Notes: generated by a model from the sequence alone, not told the origin. 60,000 bases of DNA from Takakia lepidozioides (GCA_030704615.1 CM060731.1:32428001-32488000), one strand, 5' to 3'; positions 1 to 11,792 are shown, counted from the stretch's first letter. Made by a program: numbers and translations.

Positions 1-180
1 AACGCAAGTTACCAATAAAGAGCAGATTAGGATTATCGGGGTAAATAGATTCCAATTGGTTATGAGCCTGAAGAGGTTATATCCATCACAACCAGAATTG
101 AAATCTGCTCTAACCAGTGGCTTCCTTGTATGGATCTAGTGTCGACCAGTGGCAATAGTTAACCTGATTAATTTGTGCAG

Positions 181-3100
181 GTATTATACAAGCAGGGTCC
201 ATATAGGCACACCGCCACATGAATTTGCTTTGATAGTGGACACAGGCAGCACCGTCACATATGTACCTTGCTCAACCTGCACACATTGTGGCTCCCATCA
301 GGCATGCCCACCCCCCAACTTTCTGACCATGCTTGCTCTTCTTAACGATACACTTTTTCCTTTGTCTCATTCCTGGCCCTGAGTGTGACAGGCAGTGTCT
401 GTTGCCAAATGAGGCTACAGCAACAGTGCTGGAATTGAAATGTGTTGGTCTTTAGCATGATGTGGTAACAGATTGTACAGTAGGACCTGATTTTCTGTTA
501 CCAGACTGTAGTTGGCTGTGCCCACAGTATGTTTGAGCATTCTTGTAATTCAGGCTGAGTCTCATGTACCTTGGTGGGCAAAACCTCACAACCGGTTCCA
601 AGAGGGTTAGGATGGCTACAGGGACTATGCTCTGAAGGGTCTCTAAGAACCAACATTCACAGCCAATACTCAATAATGTTTTTAGTGAGGAAAGGGGAAA
701 CACTCCAGATCCAATCTCTCTCTCTTCCTCCCTGTGCAGCTTGGCATCTTATGCTCACAAGGCACCCTATTTCTGTCCATTGGACCCAGTCTGTAGTTGT
801 TTCAGTGTCTGTACTTTTTGTCCCAAGACTCCGGTTTTTCATGGACAATGCAAAGTTCTTGGTTTGTTCTACCCTGTGATAGGTGTATAGTTTCTCTCTC
901 TCTCTCTCTCTCTCTCCCGCTTCTCTCTTCCCACATATCCGGAAAGTTGTTCAAACTGGCAAGGGCAAAGCTCTGGGGCTCACTAAATTTTTCCACTGCA
1001 GAGGGGTCAACTCTGAGGTTAAGAAAACCATGCTTTGTCGCGTTATTAGACCTGCCTTGGAGTACGGATCTGCTATATGGGTTGATAACTCCAACCAGGC
1101 TAAGTCTCTAGAATCCATTCAAGTGGGGGTGCTTAAGGAGTGTATGTCAGCATGCTCCAAAACAGCCAATGTGGCTGTTCGGGGTGAGTTTGGCATTCCG
1201 TCCTTAAGCTCCCGACGAGATGAATTCAAGGTCAGATGGTGGGGTCAGCTGCAACATATGCCCAACACCAGATATCCTAAATTAATCGACTCTATATCTT
1301 GGAAACAGGCCGCCCTGTCAAACAGGCTAAGTCCTGGCAGAAGAGAGTAGAAGAGATCCTCAAGGACCTGGACCTGGATCCGCAAGTCTTGACCCTGCTG
1401 GATAAATCTGACTTAGAGGCTGTAGTGTCCTCAGCCATGTCTGTTGCCATGAGATTGTCTGATGAAAATGAAGTTAGGCAGAAAACTTCCCTGAACTTGT
1501 TTCCAGTCTGTGACATGGGGGAGGACATCTTGGATGACCTCAAGGGTCTACCCACTCTCGGCACTAGACTGAAATTTAAACTCAGGGCAGGAAGCCTACC
1601 TTTGAACAGCAAACAGAAGCAGAGAGGAAGGGAGAGTGCAATTGCCCGTTGTGTGGGCAATCTGAAGACAGTATTCATTTTCTGATACACTGTCCGGGGT
1701 TCTCTCACCAAAGAGACGCTCTCTTCAAATCTATTAAGGGAATTGTGCCTGTACCCCTGTTTACCAACTTTGAAAGTCTCGAGGCTGAGCCAAAAGCCCA
1801 GGCCCTCCTGAGGCCTAGTTTTTGGGCAAATCACACACAGCAGATTGATGCTTGTGTGAAGGGATTTCTAGAGGATATCTGGAAAACCCGGATTAATTCT
1901 TTATATGGAGGTAAGTCTTACTACCAACGTCAGCCCCTGACAGAGGTAGGTTCTGTCCCTTTTGTTCCGCTCAAACTGGGCGCGGGGTCAATGGCCACAA
2001 GGCTACGGCAAACAACGTCTTATGAGTACAATCTCTCCCGCTTCTGCAGAGTTATAAGTACTTGTCTCGAGGTTGATCTGGAGTCTAGAGGTTGTTTCCA
2101 CGAAGGCCAAGCTGGCTTTCGGCGAAACAGGGGCTGTGTGGATCATATCTTCACTCTAAGCCAGATTATCCAGGGAAGGAAAAAAGAAGGGAAACCCACT
2201 TATGTTTTTTCCTGGATGTCAAAAAGGCTTATGACACAGTGTGGAGAGGTGGCCTATGGTTCCGCCTCTGGTCTTGTGGGATCAAGGGAAAGATGTGGAG
2301 AGTTGTCCACAACTTGTATGCTCACACCAAAAGCTGTGTCACTGGTAACGGACAGAAGTCCAACTTCTTTGACATAGACCAAGGTGTAGCTCAAGGATGT
2401 ACTCTCTCCCCTCTGCTCTTCAATGTTCTACTGGAGTGAGCCCCTCACAAAGGTAGTGTCTGTTCTCTCTCTTTTCGTCCAAAGTGGGCACAGGGCCTAT
2501 GGCCACAAGGCTACGGCAATCAGTGTCGTATGAGGACATTCTTTCCTTTTGTCCCATAAGCTCTTTTATGAAGTTTCCTTCTTTCTTTTTCTCTCATAGC
2601 CACCTTCTTCACATTTGTCAGTGTCTTGGCTTACCAAGGTTGTGAGTGAGGGTTTTCTTTTTTGAGGTTTGATTTGGGGTGTTCCCCCTACTCACAGAGA
2701 AAGAAATACGAACTCTCCATAGGGAGATGAGACTCTACCAACTGTCTGTATGGGGGCAATTGAATATGTTTTGATGTACGACCTGGCATCAACTTAACAC
2801 TGGAAAGTACGAAGTTTATTCCAGCACTGTTACCAGCTGGACTGGTAAGACTCTTTTGCTGGACCTAAAAGATGATAAGAGACTGTAGGATCTGACATAA
2901 ATGCTAGCTATGGACCTTATAGATCATTGTGTCAAGGTAAGGTTTCTGCTGTAGAGAGAATTTTAAACTGCCACCTTGATGTCAGCCTCTGAAAGTGTGT
3001 GCTGAATTTCTGAACCTGAAACAGGACCCACGCTTCAAGCCCGATGCCTCCAGCTCGTATCAGGTTATCAATTGTACAGCATCTGATTGCCAAACTGGGA

Positions 3101-6100
3101 CATGTGATGATAATCAGCAATGTGTATATGACAGACGGTACGCTGAGATGAGCTCTAGCACTGGTCTTTTGGGGAGAGACCAAATTGGGTTTGGGACAGA
3201 CAGCCGACTGGCACCCCAGCCCCTCTTGTTTGGGTGTGAAACCACAGAAACTGGAGATCTTTTCTATCAGCATGCTGATGGTATCATGGGGCTTGGAAGG
3301 GGCCCACTCAGCATTGTGGATCAGCTTGTTGGACATGGGGCCATGGCGAACTCTTTCTCACTCTGCTATGGTGGCATGGATGAAGGCGGGGGTGCAATGA
3401 TCTTGGGTGCAATTCCTCCACCTTCCGGCATGGTGTTCACTCCTTCTGATCCTAATCGCAGGTTTTTCCCTGTCTGCTTGGTCAATCAGGCTGGATGGTA
3501 GATTGTGAGAAGTCACAGATGTGGGGTTCAAAGCTATCTATGGGATAATGAGAGCAGGAGTAGAGATACAGACAGAAGAGGACATTTTACACAGGATGTA
3601 AGATTACTTGTGCATGTGTACTTGAAGAAAAGAAAGAAAGATACTTGTTTACAGCCTTGGGAGGCCTCAAGGAACACCAGTAAAACAGCACAGTAAAGCA
3701 CAAGGGGAGAGAGAGAGAGAGAGAGAGAGATTTGCAACTGAAAGCTACCTGTGAGGTGGGGCTTTGGCAGCAATTACTATAATCTCTTATTGAAGGAGGT
3801 CCGAGTTCAAGGAGTCCCTTTGGAGCTGGATGCAAGTATCTTTAATGGGAGATATGGCACAATCCTGGATAGTGGCACCACCTACGCATATCTGCCTGAG
3901 CAAGCGTTCGATTCATTCAAAGAGGCTGTAAGTCTACGCACTTGCTCTCTTGTCAGGTCCATGCTCTATCCAAGTTGGGGCTTTGGTTCGTTGCCAAGTT
4001 CTTGATTAAGAGCTGTAGTCATTTGTCCCAGGGTATGCAGATTTTGACAGAGTATGCAAAGCCAGAAGAAGTGGGGTTGGGGGGAACTGATATGGGCGTT
4101 GTATCCACATACCTTAGACCCCAGAGCTTATCATCAATGCTAAACCTGAGGGGGTGGAAACAATGGTGGGTGGTTGGCACAGGTTGTGCAGCAGTTAGGC
4201 AAACTGCAAGCAGTGGATGGGCCTGACCCAACCTACCATGATATCTGCTATGCAGGTGCCGGAAAGTGAGTCTTTGCTTTTGTAGTATTGTTGTGCATGT
4301 ATCTTATGTGTGGTTTTACAAACTCTGTGCTAGATCACTGTTAAATTCAGTATGTCATATGATGCTTTGCTGCTTTTCAGTGAAGGTGTTTGCTAGTCAT
4401 CTCTATGATGTGCTTCAGCTTGTTTAAGCAGTGTCACAAAGAGAGTTCTGACAGCAGATGACTGACTTGTGATGTGGCAGTGACCCAAGGGAGCTTTGGC
4501 ATCATTTCCCTCCTGTGGATTTTGTGTTTGGAGATGACAAAGTTGTGTCTTTGGCGCCAGAGAACTATCTTTTCAAGGTTCATCCTCATCTATTGAAACT
4601 GCCTTGCAATTACCATTTCTCCTCTGTCTCTCTCTCTCTTTATGAGGTTCTGTGGGAGAGGGAAGTGACCATGGCAAACAATGTCTTATGAGTACATTGT
4701 CTTTCTGAGGAAAGGGGAGATACCCAAGAAAATACTTATTGATTGACAACCTCAGTCACAACTTTGGCAAGCCATGCTGGCCGACCAAGACAGGTTAGAT
4801 GAGAGTTGCACCAAGTGCAATCTTACAAGAGGAGTGTAGTTCAGCGAATGACTTTCCATGAAAAAGCATGCTTACCAAAACGGTGCAAGATGAAAATGCC
4901 CAGAACATCAGGACCTATCTGTGGCCACAGGGCTAAGACAACCCTGGGAAGAAAACCCAAGCAAAGGTTACATACCCCAGCCAGCAGCCAAAAAGTGATA
5001 GGAGCAAAGGCACCAGCACAGCCATGAATATCATGAAACCAGAAGTGCTGCAACAACCAGTACAGAGACTCTTGACATGCAAGCTTTGGGAGGGGGGGTT
5101 TTGCACACCTACAGCTGAGAATGCAAAAGTGCTTGTTGTCCCCAGGTTTCTTTAGAGAGACCAAGCCCTCCGATGTGTCCTTGCTTGTCCTCAGGAGAGC
5201 AAGATAATCCACGCTCTCTCTTCAGCAATCATCCGTTCAGACCAATTGCTGTTCATGATAGGTCCTAGCATAACCTGCTCGATCTGCAGTGCCAGGCAAT
5301 GTTCTCTCCTGATGGTGCTGTAGACGTTGAGGGATTGCGTCCAGATTCTTGTGGCCCTGAGGTCGAAGAGAAGGCAAAGCTTCAGAGTGCATCCTTCCTA
5401 AGACTGCTGCATTGCTTCTGCCTGGCATGCTGCATAGTATTATATATAATCATTCAGCCAAAATATTTGCGAGCAGCCTGTCCCAATTTCTCCTGTTGTC
5501 TTGAGTAGAAAGAGACCTAGGTGGCAACTGATTGTCGTCATCCCAGCTGAGCTTCTTTGTCCCAAAGAACTTACAGAGAAGCAAAAGCCCTTCCGGACTT
5601 CTAGGTGTTTCTACCCTGTCTTGAAGGCAATCTGTCATCTGTTTAAGAATACTGCAAATCTCAAGAGTCAATCAGGTAGACTTTCAGCTGTGACATTGTC
5701 TCTAGGCCTACCATATTGTGGATATATTTTTGGAGCCTTCAATAGTCGATCTTAGTAATCTTCTTGATAAACGGAATGAGCCTTAACTATGGTAGTGTCC
5801 TTCATTGGCTGTCCTTGGGTCGCTCCCTTATTACTCCATGTATACTAGTTGTGAGGCCTATGGCCTAAATGTTGTGGCAGGCAAATTTTATGAGTAAATC
5901 TCCCTCTTGTCTGGCTGCAGCACACCAAGGTTCCAGGGGCATACTGCTTGGGGGTCTTTAAGAACCAGGATCTTACCACATTGCTTGGAGGTAAAGCTCC
6001 TTTCTCTTGAAATTGCAGTGTTGCTAGAAAGTAAGTCAAGACCCTAAGGAAAAGGCATTGCTTCCTGCTGGTGCGCTGTCTTACAGTTGGAGATCATCCT

Positions 6101-8339
6101 ATGTTGAGGTGACACCCCCAACAAGCTAAGCATGGAGCATCAGGGTAGAAAGGTACTCAGACTTAAAATACCCTGGCAGAACTGGTTGACAGGGAGTGTG
6201 AAAGTCCCAAAAAACGAGGCTTTCACAACCTTGTTTGTCAGTCTGCAATCTCATATACTGCATTGGAAAATCCTTCTACTTTTACATTGTTCTCAGACTT
6301 GTATGAAGTGCAGGCTTATCCTGTGTGAAAGTATGTTTTAAAGAACTATTTCTGATTCGTGGGGACGGTCCAGGAATTGTTGTGCGCAACATGCTGGTGA
6401 CGTATGATCGGGCAAATAAACAAATAGGTTTCCTTCGCACCAATTGCACTGATCTCTGGACCACCTTGCCGCCTGATACATCACCATCTGGTACCCCTCA
6501 AGATGCCGGTCTCCCAGCAGGGACCCTAAGTCCAACACCAACTCCAGTTGATAAGCCCCCAGCGAATGTTCCACCTAATGACGAGTCGAACGTCCCAGCA
6601 AAGAACCAGACAAATGCTTCAACACGTAATGGAAGTGTGACTTCAGATGCTTCTCCTTCGCCATCTCCTTCGCTGTTTCCACCGGTATTCACACCTATGT
6701 CACCAGCACCAGCTCCAGCTTGCTTTGGTTAGTATTATCCTCCAATCGCTCCTTCAAACTACAATTTTGAGCACTTTGGTTAGCCTCCAAGATCCAACCA
6801 CAGGAATGTATTTGAGACTTGAGAGTAAGCAAGCAACTTAGGGGTGTAAGAGCCCACCAAGTTGTCTCACTTTCAGCTATAATCGGCTGTCTGGGCTTCC
6901 TGTAGATGTCATAAAGTTTTCCTTTTCTCCCTCAAGATGTTCACGGAGAAGACCGGCTATGGAACTGCAGCTGAAGCCAAATCTGTTCACGGAGAAGCCT
7001 AGCTGTGCTAATTTCATTATCATACTCCCTAGTTTGACGTCAATGCCAGCCTTTGAATGTACTCAGTACAACCCTTTGATGCACTTTTATATCTCAGTAC
7101 GATAGGAGAATTTCACAACTGCATATTCTTATATGGAACCACAGCATTGCTAATATATCGTGAAACTTGACAGATGTGCAGGATATAGGGGGTGTGGATT
7201 TGAGCTTGGCGCTGACTGCAAATATCACCACTTTCTCTGCCTCGTCTTCTGTGTTTTTAGCAGACATGGCACGCGAGCTTGATCTCCAACCATCACAGGT
7301 TGATAGCACAGCAGCTTTTCTGTTTGCTTTAGTGCTTGAAATTAGACCTGCTGATAGGTTGGATAAAACGGAAGGGCGGATGTATAATTCAAGAAAGGAC
7401 ACGGCTCTTTGGCCATGCACGAACAGAGGTTCCTACCAATATTCACTCGTGATGATTAAGCTGATGGGATGGACTGACTTGCTGGGCAGGTAAGTCTAAT
7501 TGACTGCAGGGATGAAATGAGCCAAGTGATTGTCCAATGGAGAATCGTGGCAGCTCCTGGAAATCAACTCTCCTCTACTTTCGCTCAGGTCAGTTCCTAT
7601 GTTGTTTATCCTACTTCCTGTGGACTTCGTTTACTTACAATCCTGATTCTCATTGTGTACTTGGTAGGTATCCACTGTTGGCCTTCAGAGACTTCTCTTC
7701 TCAAATTTGGTATGCTTTCAGGAAGAATGACTCAGAAAAAGTACAGCTCTGGTGGCCACTCCTCACGAAGCTTACACCCTCTTTGGTTCCAATTTTACAG
7801 AGAATTATCAAGCGCCTACAAGAACATGAAGTGCAGCTGTCAGCAGTGTTTGGCACCTACAACCTTAGTAGCTGGAAGCTCCTGCCACAATCTAGAGGGT
7901 AAGGCCTGGATAATTGTTCTCAAACTGTTGCAATTTCCTGTTTGGTTGTACGCAAAGTGGGGAGTAAGTAGAGCTTTTGTAGTCCCTTGAAGCACTTTGA
8001 ATCTATCTGGAAATGCCTCCTTTACAGGAGTAGGAAAACTTGAAATCTTTTGAATGATTTGCTTGGACACTTAACGGTGGCACCGTGTCAAGCAATTTAA
8101 GAACAGGCCCTGCCTTTTGAGTGATCAATAGAGTGATGATTTGGTTTTGATGGATCAGATCTTCCAAGAGGTATGGTGGCGCTGTTGTGATTGCGGGAGT
8201 GTTGACAGCAGCAGCGATACTGGTGGCAGTTGCAGGCAGCTTAGTGTACTGGTATCTTTGGAGATTTAGAGATCAAGACCCCGTCAAGTATACTACTGTG
8301 AACCCTTTGAATGATGAGGATGGGTTCGAAGAACTATGA
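181..8339 (+). CDS. Membrane-anchored plant aspartic protease (pepsin family A1), 5' exon missing
   Basis: Endopeptidase with two catalytic Asp residues, predicted to pass through the secretory pathway and be held in a membrane by a C-terminal segment. Exons read from splice sites: 181-301, 3025-3461, 3771-3927, 4192-4265, 4481-4577, 5921-5990, 6374-6727, 7174-7298, one or two poorly defined exons between about 7510 and 7899, and a last exon from about 8168 to the stop at 8337-8339. The first visible exon carries the N-lobe motif VDTGSTVTYVPC and a Cys-rich CSTCTHCGSHQ; exon 3771-3927 carries the C-lobe motif LDSGTTYAYLPE. The 3025-3461 exon has the family blocks YAEMSSSTG, HADGIMGLGRG and FSLCYGGMDEGGGAM. 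A Pro/Ser/Thr-rich stalk (6460-6727) precedes a membrane segment (about 8175-8245) and a short acidic tail. The first intron would use a GC donor at 302. The signal-peptide exon is upstream of the window. The phase at the 7298/7510 joint does not close, so that part is uncertain. Confidence 0.88.
892..916. repeat. CT microsatellite
   Basis: About 12 CT units lie inside the first intron of the aspartic protease gene, directly before LINE-derived sequence. Confidence 0.95.
985..1900 (+). mobile_element. LINE ORF2 C-terminal fragment (post-RT region)
   Basis: Broken reading frames on the + strand give RPALEYGSAIWVDN, LESIQVGVLKECMSAC, KTANVAVRGEFGIPSL and SRRDEFKVRWWGQL, the pattern found downstream of the reverse transcriptase in plant LINEs. 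They are followed near 1649-1730 by a zinc-binding-like stretch with GQSEDSIHFLIHCPGF. Several frame changes and stops show it is dead. It lies inside the aspartic protease intron (302-3024), in the same orientation as the host gene. Confidence 0.75.
1975..2560 (+). repeat. Short repeat with core ATGGCCACAAGGCTACGGCA, two copies
   Basis: Positions 1975-2040 and 2486-2550 share the core followed by a sequence near GTCTTATGAGTAC. A shorter trace (ATGGCAAACAATGTCTTATGAGTAC) is seen at about 4672-4696 in a later intron. Probably LINE-associated debris. Confidence 0.6.
2030..2438 (+). mobile_element. LINE reverse transcriptase fragment (RT blocks up to the LSPLLFN motif)
   Basis: Two overlapping frames give CFHEGQAGFRRNRGCVDHIF, then FFLDVKKAYDTVWR and DQGVAQGCTLSPLLFNVLLE. 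These are RT motifs of the non-LTR class; the catalytic YxDD block that should follow is absent because homology stops at the TGA at 2437. One frameshift lies near 2200. The fragment sits 3' of a C-terminal LINE piece, so the element order is permuted and at least two insertions or a rearrangement are needed. Confidence 0.8.
3706..3730. repeat. GA microsatellite
   Basis: About 12 GA units in the intron between 3461 and 3771, some 40 bases before the next splice acceptor. Confidence 0.95.
4800..5710 (-). other. Possible antisense coding relic in an aspartic protease intron
   Basis: On the minus strand, open stretches at 4841-5212 and 5450-5671 have coding-like composition. The first is hydrophobic near its middle (FWFHDIHGCAGAFAPITFWL and on); the second has ILKQMTDCLQDRVETP and SWDDDNQLPPRSL. 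The stretch between them (about 5230-5440) reads on in shifted frames. I do not recognise a family. The region lies wholly inside the 4578-5920 intron, so it could be a captured fragment of another gene or chance. Confidence 0.3.
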
Positions 8340-8870
8340 TGTTATTATTTAATTTGTACATTGTTCCATTTTTTTACTCAATAAGATATTCGAGAATTTT
8401 ACTTCTTCAAGGATTATTCTGGGTGTCTGATTGTTCATCAACATTATTATTTGAAATAGTCGTCCACAAAGCATATGTGGACTCGAGCAACTGGACCTTG
8501 TTACTCTGATAATATCCTGAGGCTCCAACATGTTATCAGTTGTGGCGTTGAGGATAAAGCATGGTCATCTGCAAGCCTGTAGTTAAGTCAGCTTTGTTGT
8601 GAGGTCAAATCCAGGTGAGTCAAGTTATGGATTGTACGGAAATGTCTGGTTCATGGTGTAGGATGGACTGCGAGACTGCATGATGAAGAAAAGAGAGAGA
8701 GAGAGAGTACCCCTCTCTTCCTAGACTACTTAACGAGACCGGAGGCAGCTCTAATACTATTTCTGTGCATCCAACACTCCCCATCTTTTGCCTTTTATTC
8801 ACCCAACTCAACTATCTCTTAATCCACATTCATAATATGGGTTAACCCCAACAAAGCCTAGAAAGGGGCA
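8340..8870. other. 3' flank of the aspartic protease gene, no gene seen
   Basis: It holds the presumed 3' untranslated region and a short GA run at about 8691-8707. I see no coding homology. Confidence 0.5.
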
Positions 8871-9050
8871 CTGTTGCGCCTCTCCTTAAACCCTCTCCCT
8901 TGGATATTACCTCCTCCATTGTACTCCAACGATATCCCCCCACCCACTCACACTATACAGACGGCTCCCAAACGGGCTCCAAAGCAAGTTATGGGATATT
9001 TCATGCTGCTACCAACCAAGGCACATCACATAAACTACCTCCCCCCCCCC
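8870..9050 (+). mobile_element. RNase H fragment of a LINE
   Basis: The + strand reads THSHYTDGSQTGSKASYGIF followed by HAATNQG. YTDGS is the first catalytic block of the RNase H domain at the end of plant LINE ORF2. Only this block is preserved; downstream sequence is C-rich and non-coding. It may come from the same family as the RT pieces at 1-2.4 kb. Confidence 0.6.
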
Positions 9051-9329
9051 CATCATACTTCTGTTGAGTATGTTGAGGATTTAGGCAATGTTGAAGAGAG
9101 TAATATCTAGAGGCTTCTAGTTAGGACTAGACCTAGTTAGTTGAGTGGAAGCATCTCAAGAAGCTTCCCCAACAAGGGTTGCTCGTGGTCAAAGCACGGC
9201 GGCTAGGGCTTTGACTTCGGGTTTGCACAATGGTTCGACCACTAAATTCAATTGTCGAGTTGAAATTTCTGAGGCAGATGCCCTCTATAATCTGATTTTA
9301 TGGCACCCAAGGGACTCTCTCCCCCAAAA

Positions 9330-9707
9330 AGCAGACCAAAATTCCAAAAACTGAGATAGGCTGCTTTGTATGTGAAATCTGGGGGGTAAATTGTCATGGT
9401 TTGGCTTCTTACCCAAGTACACCCATGAGGTGATATTTGTTTTCTAATTCCTTTGGTAAGTAAGTGCACACTAACATTTCATAGTGCCTTGTCCAAAAAA
9501 TCGGCGTTTTGATCAATTTTGAGCCCTAGATGTTGTTTTCAAGATTGCTCATTATTTTAAGGCACCTTAAATTCCTATGCGTGCTTCTCCCTAACCCCCT
9601 CGCTTTACTTTCATGAATCACTTCCATCCACTACCATCCATAAAAGCTGGATTGTGGCAGACGACTGACGCAACCCGATTCGGGTTGCGTCATCGTTTAG
9701 GGGTCAA
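9330..9707 (+). repeat. Dispersed repeat A, copy 1, with terminal hairpin
   Basis: A non-coding unit starting near CAGACCAAAATTCCAAAAA that shares long, nearly collinear stretches with 49925-50396 in the same orientation. It ends at a hairpin at 9666-9692 with perfect 13-base arms TGACGCAACCCGA / TCGGGTTGCGTCA around one base. The conserved end reads TTTAGGG after the hairpin. No ORF is needed to explain it; it behaves like a small non-autonomous element. Confidence 0.75.
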
Positions 9708-9889
9708 TCCCAATCCTGCAATTGTATTCCTCAACTTCACTTGCTTTTTTCTCCTGCTTGTTTTTAACTTGCTAGCAATCTTAGGTTCTTCAATGTTGCA
9801 ATTTGGGTTCTGTTTCTCTATTTCTTTGGTGCTGCCCTCCCATATGTGGGGCCTATTTCCGTAGTTATGGATCTGTGTTCCGCGATATT

Positions 9890-10440
9890 AGGCCCTCTTA
9901 ATCAGGCTCACGTGAGCCTAGTCAGGCTCACGCTTAGACAGGCTCACGCTTTAGCATCCCTTCAAAAAGGTTCGGGGTGTTGTATGTGAGCCATAAATGG
10001 TGTGTATACATGTGTGTAATGTGTATGCGGTCTGTGGTGGGATCAATCAATAGATTGGATGCCCCTTCCATGGCAAGATGGTCTGCTGCTTCATTTCATT
10101 TGAAGCGACTTTAATGAAGTGTATGGCTTGGCAAATGGAGGTTGCTTGGTTGATGGTGGCTTAGATGAGAAAGTGGTGCGGGTGATGACCGTGTGAGGAG
10201 GGGCTGCCAATATGGTTGTGGATGAGAGACTGTTAGTGTGCTTACACCCTTGGGCTAACATCAGCTAGGGCTTTGCCTCATCTATGGTGCAATCCTAGGA
10301 GCGACGCTACGGCGTGAGCGATGAGCGCACGCTCACGCGGGGCTGACGTGGCGTGAGCGCAGGCTAACGCACTGTGACGTGGCGTGAGCCCACGCCCATG
10401 CCACGTCAGCCCGAGCGGAGGTCACGTCAGCAGATGCCAG
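9890..10440. repeat. Region of clustered GCGTGAGC / GGCTCACG and TGACGTGGC motifs
   Basis: At 9900-9960 GGCTCACG recurs three times and includes the palindrome GGCTCACGTGAGCC. At 10300-10435 GCGTGAGC, CGCTCACGC, TGACGTGGC and GCCACGTCAGC recur in both orientations. The two ends may be the inverted termini of one small element of about 550 bp. No coding sequence is seen. Confidence 0.5.
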
Positions 10441-10635
10441 AGGACGGGCGGTCGAAGAAAGGGTATTCCCGTTGGACCTATATCCGTGGGAATAGGCATC
10501 TACAGTATGATGAAATTAGACCCCATTATGTAAGAAGACCCCATGGCTTCAATGAATAGGTAGGACTGTAAACCGCCGACCTATGCTGCATATTGCATAC
10601 AAGACGATAAAGAATCCACCATCTTCAAAGGCATT

Positions 10636-10905
10636 CAGTACATAGTAGAATTGGTGTGCTTCGAAGCACACCGTTTCTGCCCCATCCAAAAGGCTCTTTT
10701 TGAGGTCTCTTCAGACAGCAACAGAAAGCATGGAGGGTAATTGAAAGGGATTGCATACATAGCAGAAATGGTGTGCTTTGAAGCACACCGTTTCTGCCCC
10801 ACCCGGAAAGGCTTTTTTTGAGGTCTCTTCAGACAACAACAGCATGGAGGGTACTTGAAATGGATTGAATACATAGCAGAAATGGTGTACTTTGAAGCAT
10901 CTGGA
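10636..10905. repeat. Tandem repeat, about 112-bp unit, with palindromic core
   Basis: Two full units and a partial third start at about 10639, 10752 and 10869 with ACATAGYAGAAWTGGTGT. The first contains the perfect 20-base palindrome GGTGTGCTTCGAAGCACACC at 10653-10672; the second has one mismatch. Each unit also carries GAGGTCTCTTCAGACA. Confidence 0.85.
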
Positions 10906-10960
10906 AATGGGGTCAGGCACGATGGTGTGCGGCACCACACACTATTTTTCCAACCAACCA

Positions 10961-11219
10961 CACCACACCACTTTCCTACATTGTTGTGAACCCCAAACAT
11001 CAGCCCCCATCACTCGCGCAACGTTGCTTTCATAGTATGCATCCTCCACATCTTCCTCCATGTCCTTTGTCTGGACCTCCTCTGTTTCTACAAGTGGGTT
11101 CTCGACAACCACTTTCTGCATCTTCTCCTGCAATGTTTCGACAGACGGGTCAGTACTGCAGAGATCGTGTGCGGTGCCGCACACCACTTTCCTACATTGT
11201 TGTGAACCCCAAACAACAG
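10961..11219. repeat. Direct repeat of about 40 bp (two copies)
   Basis: CACTTTCCTACATTGTTGTG plus AACCCCAAACAWCAGCC occurs at about 10966-11003 and 11181-11219. Each copy is preceded by a GTGTGCGGCACC/GGTGCCGCACAC near-palindrome. Related GTGTGCGG inverted motifs occur at about 11265-11290. Confidence 0.75.
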
Positions 11220-11394
11220 CCTCAATTCCTACCTTTCCAATCAAAGCACACATTCAGATGGAGCTTAAACGGTGTGCGGCGTCGCATACCGTTTGTGCAT
11301 TCTTCTCTACCCACTTCAACATTCCATGTAACCTTCTCCATGAGCTTGATGGGGTCCCGAATTCGGTGTTTTTCAATGGGCAGAAAGGGTGTGC

Positions 11395-11562
11395 GGTGCT
11401 TTTGCCCCAAAGTGTGCGCGGGTCTCGTGGAGGAGCAAGGGGGGACCGTTATGCCCCGGTGAGCAGCCGAAGCTCCGAGTTGGCCCGACGGCCAGTTTGG
11501 GAGTTAGGCGCGCGCATCAAAGTAAGCAACTATGACTTAAAAAGGGAGTTACCAAAGTGAGG
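11395..11562 (+). repeat. Dispersed repeat B, copy 1 (LTR-like fragment)
   Basis: About 165 bases from GGGTCTCGTGGAGGAG through GTTATGCCCCGGTGAGCAG to GTGCGCGACATT match 33715-33870 in the same orientation with scattered substitutions. It has the look of the downstream end of an LTR or its leader. No partner LTR is visible here. Confidence 0.75.
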
Positions 11563-11792
11563 TGCGCGACATTCAATGTGTCAACGAGAGCTTCCTTGAC
11601 GCTCTTGCTGCCAGGGCGAGGAAGGTGGCACACACCAAGTCTCTGGAGGAGCTGTTAGAGTCGTTGAACATCCACCACCGAGCCCTCCATCGAAAGCCCC
11701 CGCGCGTAGACGTTGTCTTAGGTTACCTAGTCCATTGCTCCTCAGTGGACCAAATTACTTTCGGCAAAAATCTGGCTGCTCTCCCCGATTGA
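11562..11792 (+). CDS. Small open reading frame of unknown function
   Basis: A 76-residue frame rich in Leu, His and Arg (ESFLDALAARARKVAH, LEELLESLNIHHRAL). It starts where repeat B ends, so it is probably part of, or interrupted by, a mobile element. No family is recognised, and there is no independent sign of expression. Confidence 0.2.
   Translation: MRDIQCVNESFLDALAARARKVAHTKSLEELLESLNIHHRALHRKPPRVDVVLGYLVHCSSVDQITFGKNLAALPD

Noticed and set aside
883-1000. SLSLSLSL-containing proteins over CT and GA runs
   Set aside because: Translation of microsatellites, not genes; the same applies at 3534-3835 on the minus strand.
1292-1834. 180-residue minus-strand open frame
   Set aside because: It is antisense to LINE C-terminal coding sequence with clear homology on the + strand.
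9666-9707. Helitron 3' terminus at the repeat A hairpin
   Set aside because: The hairpin fits, but no CTRR end at the usual distance is shared by both copies, so Helitron assignment was not made.
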